From Paracentrotus lividus (lineage: Eukaryota; Echinodermata; Echinoidea; Camarodonta; Echinidae): 64,000 nt of DNA. Positions 56,062 through 64,000 of this stretch are shown piece after piece. How positions within the stretch are numbered: the stretch's first letter is position 1; each line of letters begins with the position of its first letter. Made by a program: the position numbers and the translations under genes. The stretch covers positions 22,945,063-23,009,062 of the forward strand of contig CALNVZ010003429.1 in the NCBI GenBank assembly GCA_940671915.1, read 5' to 3'. The notes beneath the pieces were generated by a model. The model was not told where the DNA came from. It searched no databases and saw only the letters and a list, made by a program, of their open reading frames with translations.

Positions 56062-58611
56062 GCAATATGATTCTAGCTATTAATCCTTTCTCTACCTTAA
56101 TTTGTTCATTTTTTTTTTTTTTTTTTTTTAAATGTACTGTATTCGCTGTTATTTTCGCGCGATTAATTTTTCGCGCTTAGAGGCCTCAAAGCCTATTTTG
56201 TGGGTTTTTAAATTCGCCGCTGCTATTAACGTCGAATACGCAATTTAACCTATGTATTAGCATGCATAAGAAAGCATGCTCTATATTCGCGTGTTTTTAA
56301 AAATTTCGCGCCGTTACGATTCTTGCGCGAAATCCCCGCGAAAATAATGTACTGCCCGAAAATTTCCACGTTTTACAGCCCATTCCATTTCTGATAAGGA
56401 TTATTAAAATTGTTTGAAAGGAGGCCAGTAAATAATACTAAGAAACTAACTAACTACTTCAATATTATCTGTATAATATAAATGTACTGGTTTGTAAATC
56501 TATGTTTACAATACAGGTATAATAAATGCATTTTGGAAAAAAATAAAAATATTGAACTTTTCTTTGGACAAAAAATAATAAATTGTCAATTTCCAAATAC
56601 TACAAAATACGTTTAACTTTCTGAAATTAAAATATGCTGGATTGAGATTTGGGCAGCTGCGAATAAAGACTTTTAAAACAAATGAGTTTTGATGACGTCG
56701 TTAATTACAACGTACATACCAACTAATTAGGAACCGGACAAATTTATCATTTGGATCGAAATAGCAATTTCCTGATATGTCGCATCCTTATGCCTTTACA
56801 CATGATCATATGTAAATTACGCATATTATTAACTTGTAATTAGGTTTTCAGACCAAGCCCTTAATGCATCCATAATAATACAGTGCCCATCAATGAAAGT
56901 AATTTCTAATTTAAAGGGCCATATTCTAAGCTCACTTATTTTTTAATATTTAAAAAACTTTGTAAAAATGGATTTTCTACATAAACCCTCCATCTGTGAT
57001 CTCGTTTTATAGAGTGACATCTGTGATGAAAAATAGGTATCAATTGCAAAAGTGAGGATTTACTCTATAATTGTATTTGATATTTATTATTTTTCTTCAG
57101 GACACTAATTTGGCCATGTTTATAGTTTTATTTCTCTCCTACAACCTGACAAAATGAATATCATAGGTCTTTAATTATCAATTATTGAAAATGATAATGT
57201 ATTGTGCATTAAAAACAGTGATCACAACTTCTTACTTCTATTCAAATGCAAAATTTTGATAATTTTTTCAAAAATTAAAGAACTGTCAAATATACTACAG
57301 TTGTAGTTCACCAAGAAATGGAATTTATATTTGGCTTTGAGTGAAGTCTTTGCATTATTTTTTTCATCTAAATGAGTTTCTGAAATTTACATGTACAAAG
57401 CAGAAAGGATCTTCTGCTGCGTCATCTTAAAGAAGATATGAAAGTTAGGGCCTGAAAATCAATTAGTAGCCAATCATAGTCCTTTGTTGCAGCACTTTAG
57501 CAGAAAATCCTTACTTTGAACCAATCAGAATGGTTTGTTTCAAATATTCAATTGATCATACCTCTTTTATGTTACAGGTTCGGCCCAAAACATTTTCAGC
57601 TGTTTGGGGGTATATATGGTCTATTATGACTATTAGGGCAATAATTGCTAATTCTTTACCAGTGTGAGATTTTTACGTAATATCCTTCCTATTTAAAAAC
57701 AATATTAAAATAACAGGGAAAAAGCTCACAATAATAGGGGCAATTGAAGACAATCCTTTACAGTGGACCTTTTTTACCACAATATACTTCCTAAAATACA
57801 TAAAATAACAGAAAAACTCACAATAATTTTGTTCCCCTATCCCACTACACTAGGATTCTCTTTACAGAGACTTTCATTTCTTGTTGTTTACGTAATCACC
57901 ATGCCAAACACCTACCATGCTTAAATGAAAAGCAATACAATTGGATGGTTCCCTGGTGTATCCCGCAGTGATCATTTCACTGTATTGACATAGCAACAGC
58001 AGGCATACTGGTATTACCTTCAGTCACTAGGGGCGCTTCATCAGACGGAAGTTTTATATAACCAGCCATTTTATTGATTCATGTAGTAGCCAGATTAGAT
58101 TATTTCAGATTGTGTTTTGTTTTTTTCAAATAAAAAAAAAGCTATGAAACATCAGCCCACATCATCTTTGACTTATTTTCCTAAATAGTTAGCTCATTAA
58201 TCTGCAGTCTCAGCTAATTGCAGTGCTGGTACTGAAGGTGCAGGTTGGCACGATCCAAGTAAGCCAGCACCCCCCCCCCCACCAAAAATGTTACCCCAGA
58301 ATTTATCATTTTTTTGGTCATGCCATATTTTCGGCAGCTTCAAGCAATGAAAACTTTTTTTTTCTATCTGAGGCATATATGCACACCAAATAACCCTTGT
58401 TTAGGTGCGATTGTATGCATGAATAATGTATGCACTATGAACACAAAAATCCTCCCAATCTACCCTATTTCATCAACCCATTTCACCAATATATCACTTT
58501 CTCTTTCTCTTCTTTTTTTTTTTTGTGGGGGGTGGGAATAAAATTTTGAACAGTGCGTTAATGGAAATACTGCAGACTGATGTAATGTTGCATTCAGTTT
58601 TATACTTCAGG

Positions 58612-58705
58612 ATGGCGTTTCATCAAAGGACTTGTCGGACGTTTTATCCGACAAAACTGTTATAGCTACTGAAATGCTTGCATCTGATTGGCTGAGAGCA
58701 AATTA
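58612..58705 (-). mobile_element. Half copy of the CATTTCATCAAAGG MITE, copy 2
   Basis: GGCGTTTCATCAAAGGACTT, GGACGTTTTATCCGACAAAA and GCTTGCATCTGATTGGCTGA are as in copy 1. This copy keeps TTTTATCCGACAA, which is damaged in copy 1. Confidence 0.7.
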
Positions 58706-59589
58706 TTTCTGCAACTTTGTTCTAGTGAAGACCCACCCATTTGATAGTTTCCACTACTTGCAGAGAGGTTGTGTGTTGGCTCATAGATAAGACCAAAAAC
58801 AAAGATTGAAACTTTCCTGGAAAGCATTCTGAATGTTTTGGGTTAATTGAACCAGTGTGAATACAGAAGCTACACCACAGAATTTCAGCTGCGTTATTTT
58901 GGTTTCCTCCACTATCAAAATGTTAAAAGATAAAAATTTAGTTCTGGTTGTCGAGATTGAAATGTGGAAGAACTATTTGAAAGCATTTTAGCCGTGCACT
59001 TTTCAGGTTTTGGAATCACGAAAATGACGAAATCAACTGGACCCCTTGACCCGAATTCTTCGCTGGAAAACATTCATGGACTTGTTTGATGCAGCCATTC
59101 GAGGGGAACTTTTTTTTTTTTATTCCCCAAAGCAGACAAAACGCAAGTCTAAAAAACTCAACCATGGATTACGATGGAACTTAAAGAAGAAATGATTTAA
59201 TGTTAAAATAAGGTTGTTTAGAAAAGCTAGAAGGTCTCAATCTGATGTAGATTTTGGCTGTCAGTATAAGATATATCGGAACAATTAAACATGACACTAA
59301 GAGACTGTATTGGAGTTTGTAGATACTTTATTTGCTCGTTAAAGGACATAGGCGTAGCTTTTTGGTCTTTTGTAAGTAAGAGGAGGCAATTCTCCCCCTC
59401 CTCCAAGTTTTTCTGTAGATGATGTAATTTGTACTCAACCCAATGATATTGCTACTTGCTTCAATTGATTTATTTTTGGCTTCTATTTTCCACCAGGGGA
59501 CCTGTCATTGAAGGAACCACCTCCATGCCCTCTTCTTATTCCTGAATTTTCCTCAGTTACAGGTAGAAGCCATATCAGGTTTTTAGGCA

Positions 59590-60335
59590 ATCACAAGGCT
59601 TCACCTTCTAAAACTCCTGGTCCGGATGGTGTCCTTCCTTCTGTTCCTTTAAGAGTGTGCACGAGAACTTACTATTCCTTTGTTCACATTACTTTTCAAA
59701 CATATACTAATTTCAGGGAAAGTACCAATTCCTGGTGCTGTGCTAAACATCGCCCCCGTCTTCAAAAAAGGTGAAAGAAGTTTGTTGAAGATTATAGGCT
59801 GTGGCTCTAAACTTCTGTTATCTGCCAAAACTTCTTGAAGCAAATTGCTAGTTCTCATCACTGAGCACATTCAAATGTTTGGTCTGACATCCAAATCAAC
59901 ATGGATTCACTAAAAAAAACGTTGTTGTGGTTACCCAGCTCACCAATGTTATCCATGTACTGGTCATTAACTCTAGATAAAAATCGCCCTCCTCGGGAGA
60001 TGCAGCCTTTATAGACATTGTCCAAGCTTTCGATAAGATGGCTCACAACACACTCTTGTTTAAACTTCCAACCAATTCAATATCACAGGGCACTTTGGAA
60101 GTGGTTTGAAATATTTCTCACAGGGCGGAAACAGCGAGTGATATTTCTAGGTTCCTTCTTCTCCTGGGTTAATGTCACTTCTGAGCCCCAGGGAGCTGTT
60201 CTTGGCCCATTACTCTTTAACCTTTTTATCAAACGATATATCCTCTCAACTTCTTCCCCTGTGTTCTTTTTTGCAGACGATGTTCTCATTGTATCGTACT
60301 GTAAGACCCCCGTTGATGAACGTATTACAGGATGA
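59590..60335 (+). pseudogene. Reverse transcriptase remnant, copy 2
   Basis: Recognisable RT motifs in plus frames: SKTPGPDGV near 59608-59635, PVFKKGERS near 59756-59780, then an open stretch (60018-60335, 105 codons) with the FDKM-like start of the palm, LTGRKQRV, the PQGAVLGPLLFNLFI signature of LINE RTs, and FADD at 60270-60281. Small indels separate these pieces (between about 59780 and 60018). The protein would normally copy the element's RNA at a nicked target; this remnant cannot as written. Confidence 0.8.
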
Positions 60336-60551
60336 CTTACATTTTGTTTGCATTGATTGGTCTGTTCTCAATTCCAGAACATTCAATCCATGCAATGTAA
60401 AATCCTCCACATCACTAAGAAGTAGAAATGTACAATTTCCTGTGTATAGTTCTGAACAATTCTTGCCTTACATCTGTATCTCATTTCAAGTATCTGGGTA
60501 TTACATATAAGTAGCAATCTCCAATGGAAAACACATGTTGATAATATTGTT

Positions 60552-61175
60552 GTGGAAGAGGGCAATGCCTTCTTGGGCTTCATTAGAATAGTTGCAGGGA
60601 AATCTTTCAACCGCTGCAATATTTCACTTTACAATCTCTTCATACTCCCAATCCTCGAGTATGCATATCCAGCATGGCATCCAATACCATCAGAGGAACA
60701 GCAGCTTGAAGAGTACAAAGAACTGCTACACGCCTGGCCCTTTAACAAGGAGAGGAGATATGTCTTACGAAGACAGACTTCTCACTCTAACTGGTCTACC
60801 CTCACATCTAGAAGGAATTATTTGCTTTGTTCCTTTGTTTTCAAATGTCTCCATGGTTCTTATTTCAAATGTGAATCTCTATCTAGAAATGCCCAAATCA
60901 ATGCCGCCGTAAGAAGTTTCTCATTTCTGTCATCTGCCATCTCGAACTCAAGCTTCTCTTCTTTCACCTTCTCGCAGGTTTCAAGAATATGGAATGCTTC
61001 TTGCTATGGATGTAAGAGATGCTGCCGTTTTTATCTTTGCCTTCCTTTCTTCTTACCCTCAAACATCTCTCTGCTCACCACAGTTATTAATGCATTCTCT
61101 TTTCTTATTAGTAGATTGCTGATATCATTATGTCCTGTAGATTATATCTTTGTTGAAACCCATTTTTATTCATAG
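60552..61175 (+). pseudogene. LINE C-terminal region remnant, copy 2
   Basis: The longest open frame of the window (207 codons). It starts with FLGFIRIVAGKSFNRC, goes on to LPILEYAYPAWHPI, the usual post-RT motif of CR1/jockey-like LINEs, and ends in a serine/phenylalanine-rich tail. A second frame (60592-60912) carries the next expected segment (YEDRLLTLTGLPSHLE), so at least one frameshift lies near 60720-60770. It is a retrotransposon fragment, not a host gene. Confidence 0.8.
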
Positions 61176-61799
61176 TTATTATGTTATTCAACGTCGTTCA
61201 TAGTTACAAATGTATTATGTTATTCAACGTCTTCATAGTTATTTCGTTATTATTATCTTTAAAGTTATTGTAGTATTCACAAATATTAAAATCTTATTCA
61301 TTTATATTATGTTATTGTTACTTAATCAGTTCAGTCCTATCTATTTATGGTGTAACTTCAATTACTTTTTTTTCAATTGTTGCGTTTAGCTCTCGGCTCT
61401 CATTAATCAGTGATATTAGCAGTGTCAGTGAGATTTAAATGTCAATAGAACAGTTAACGTAATGCAATGTCTAGTATGTATTATTAATGTCAACATCTTG
61501 TTTGTTCAAATTTATGTTATATATATTTTATGTTTATCTGTACTTTTTAGTTATGTATTTATGATGTATGCCATTTTATTGCAGTGCTACATGTGTGGGG
61601 TGACATGCTTCCGAGCAACAGCTATTTATTATGCTTTTGTTCACACCTGACCAACCGTGTAGCACTGTTCATTTCTCTCTGTAATCTTTCTGTTGTGTTT
61701 TTGTATAATTATTCATGATTTTACATTGTATGTTATCTTTGTATTGTATTGTATAAAACATGTATTCTTTTTGGTCAAATAAATAATAATAATAATAAT

Positions 61800-64000
61800 T
61801 TAATTAAGTTTCTTCGGAGAGTTACAGAAACGGCAATATGCACTATTCACAAAAGGAATAACAGCTTTCTCCAGTCAAAAAATTATTAATTTTTCTCCTT
61901 CAACTATTATTCAAATATACATGTATTTGACAAACGTGTAACACTTAAAATAGTTTAGGTATTCTTAAACTTTCATGGTGGTACGAACCTTTTCACCAAT
62001 TAGAACAGTAATTTCAGGTTCTACCTAAAAAAGAAAAAGAGCATTTGCCTTGACAAACACTGAGCTTTATAAAACAGAACATGTAAAGTACCTTGGTTTA
62101 AATAATTACTTCAAAACATAATTTGTAAAAGTAAAATATAAAAATTTGTTTCCCTTATAAGTCTCATTGAATAACTGTTTTATTTCTAAATAGCAGCATT
62201 CACCATAATTGATAATTGTTGATGTTAGATCTGTACTTTCGCTAGGAAAAGGTTCATTTCAATACATAATGGAGGTTTTAAGAACGCTTTATCAATATTG
62301 TATTCTGAGCTGCCTGAAGCTATATTCCAAAGTATCCACTTTAAATCATGTTGTTCTGACAACCACTTTCTAATGCCATTCATCTAAGAAATGCATTAAT
62401 ATAAAATGCACTATAACTTTAAACATGGTAAACTCATCATCTACATGTAAGTGTATTCATTAATGATAAAATGCACAAACATTTTAACATCTACTTCTCA
62501 TCGAAAGACTCTTTAATACTTTGACCAATACGTTGGTGCGTATACATATTTTATATTGCCGCAGTAGGATTAAGTCTTGAAACTTTAATTGTACATGTAC
62601 ATATCCAGATCTTACATATAACTGTGAAATAGCCCGAGAGGCAGAAAAAATATAAAGTAGCTATTTAAAAATATGCTCTGCTTCAAATTTTTATGCCCGA
62701 AACAAAAGAGAACAAAAAACTGTTTTTGCCCCTTTTTCTGGGCTCCAGCCAGCCACTGAGCAGCATCCAGATTTTAAAATGGGTTTATTCTACAATGACA
62801 TATTTTTGTGCTTTCAGTGTATAACTGCCTACTAGAAAGCAACAATCAAAAAGAATCAAAAAATTGGATAGAGATGCAAGTAATAGCCCTTCATTAAAAA
62901 TGAATTATTATCGTGACTCTCAATTCCATTAAAAAAGTGCAAGTAAGGCGTAAATTTAACACCAATAAACACAATGATTTCTATGGACATACATGTTACA
63001 TGTCTACAAGAAAAAATCAATGAGTTTAAATCACGCATTCCACAAGTACTATTCTTATCCGCAATGCAGTGTGTTTAGGTGTGAAACTTCTCTACGCTCC
63101 GCCCCAAGGAATACGATATCACAGACACCCAGAGTACCTTCGTACCACCCCCAATTTGATCTACACACGAAGTCTAAGTTTTGGACACTTTTTTAATAAA
63201 AACGATTGCTCTGGGTAGACTAGTCTAGTTCGACACGTGGGCAGATGTACATCTAGTGTAAGTTTAAATGGTACATACACGTTGTCCCAACTGACCGCAT
63301 TACAGATATATCAGAGTCTGGATTGTGAGGACTACATAATGTATGTATCATTCCTAAAATGTACATCTAGTATAATAATACAGACAAGGGTATGAATCCG
63401 ACAAGACTACAATATTGCGTCTGGTTCCTAACATATATGCATTGCATACACAGCATGAAAATGCTTGGTGATTTAACACTAAAAAGACTAAAAAAGGCTG
63501 AACACGCGCATGAAATAGGGCAAAATCGGTCAATTTGGGCTAAAAAACATTGAGGGGAAAAAAAAATCATACATTGAAGGAAGAGAAAGACACTGAAATC
63601 ACTGAAAAAGCTGAAAAATTTCAATGCCCGGTAACAGACCAACATTCCTCTACAAAGAACACTGAAATACAACTATCTCCACCCCCCCTTCATTATAATC
63701 TGTTAAAAAACAAAGATCAATTTAATCTGTGCTTGCAGACAATGCCATTGCCACCTACATAATAAAATACAGGCTATTACATGTAGTGTAGCTCAATATT
63801 CAGACCCTTTGGTATTATGCAAAAGCCCAGTGGTAGGTGCACGCACAAACTACCTCCATGGCCGCCCCAATTCTGTCACATGAATCCAGAAATAATGCTC
63901 TTCTATCTCCGGCGGAGTAGCATAATTTCCTGCGAGACACCTCAAACAGCTGCTGCCTTATCGACAACCGCGATCGAACGTTGCATGCATTCATCTACTC
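61800..64000. other. Unassigned DNA, counterpart of 44914-47102
   Basis: Repeats the sequence downstream of the first LINE copy with scattered indels. No gene is recognised. Confidence 0.5.

Larger units (their letters stand above)
58708..61799 (+). mobile_element. Non-LTR retrotransposon remnant, copy 2
   Basis: The same 5'-truncated LINE as 41615-44913, including the AAT-triplet tail (61777-61799). Frame is broken at different places from copy 1, and several RT motifs survive better here. The endonuclease domain is again absent. Confidence 0.8.
56062..64000 (+). repeat. Large duplicated block, copy 2 (runs off the window)
   Basis: Matches 39014-47102 in order and orientation, from the TTTTCGCG repeat (56139-56382) through the GGGCC-family relative (about 57449-57595), half MITE and retrotransposon to the window end at TTCATCTACTC. 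It is about 150 bp shorter because of scattered small indels. The left edge coincides with the gap and the right edge is not reached. Confidence 0.9.

Overview
This window is eukaryotic, gene-poor DNA, most likely from a marine invertebrate deuterostome, with a sea urchin as my best guess. The evidence is an AT-rich background full of homopolymers and GA/CT microsatellites, many dispersed TACATGTA/ACATGTACATGT words, tRNA-derived SINE-like repeats, short inverted-repeat elements of several families, and a decayed non-LTR retrotransposon. Nothing looks bacterial or viral: there are no operons or ribosome binding sites, and no open frame is longer than about 207 codons. The echinoid call rests on repeat style and is an inference; another echinoderm, a hemichordate, amphioxus or a mollusc is not excluded.

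Region by region. 0-5 kb: a tRNA-like SINE (minus strand), a hairpin cluster with GTTCACACGG ends, and a diverged tandem duplication with a spacing of about 1.08 kb (2.7-4.5 kb). 5.8-10 kb: an intact 494-bp TIR element in a TTTAA target; a tandem SINE-like array split by a 962-bp TIR element with a perfect 6-bp target duplication; two adjacent small palindromic elements near 9.8-10.0 kb. 10-18 kb: mostly unassigned DNA with a nested hairpin (13.5 kb), a six-unit tandem array (14.2-15.1 kb) and a pyrimidine-rich tract (16.8 kb). 18.8-22.3 kb: a 1,051-bp mariner-like foldback element, a three-copy tandem array, a hAT-like element and a plus-strand SINE. 22-29 kb: mostly unassigned, with a TCGC-rich palindromic repeat, an unusual AGATCT/AACGTT palindrome array and the only plausible host exons (about 27.98-28.97 kb, plus strand). 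29.1-37.3 kb: two roughly 1-kb foldback elements in opposite orientation, four more TIR or foldback elements and purine-rich duplicated blocks. 39.0-47.1 kb: a block carrying a non-LTR retrotransposon remnant. 47.1-56.0 kb: a tandem array built on TTGGTCTAA, a duplicated conserved-looking module (51 kb) and a 2.75-kb foldback that repeatedly carries AGTAACGCGTGGGAC. 56,037-56,061: a run of 25 N. 56,062-64,000: a second copy of the 39.0-47.1 kb block, starting exactly at the gap and running off the window.

There are no cooperating host genes to describe. The window is best read as intergenic or intronic sequence shaped by successive insertion of mobile elements, with a large duplicated block that is probably at least partly an assembly artefact. 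The least explained structures are the ACGCGT-motif foldback (52.7-55.4 kb), the TTGGTCTAA array (48-49 kb) and the AGATCTAACGTT array (26.6-27.0 kb).
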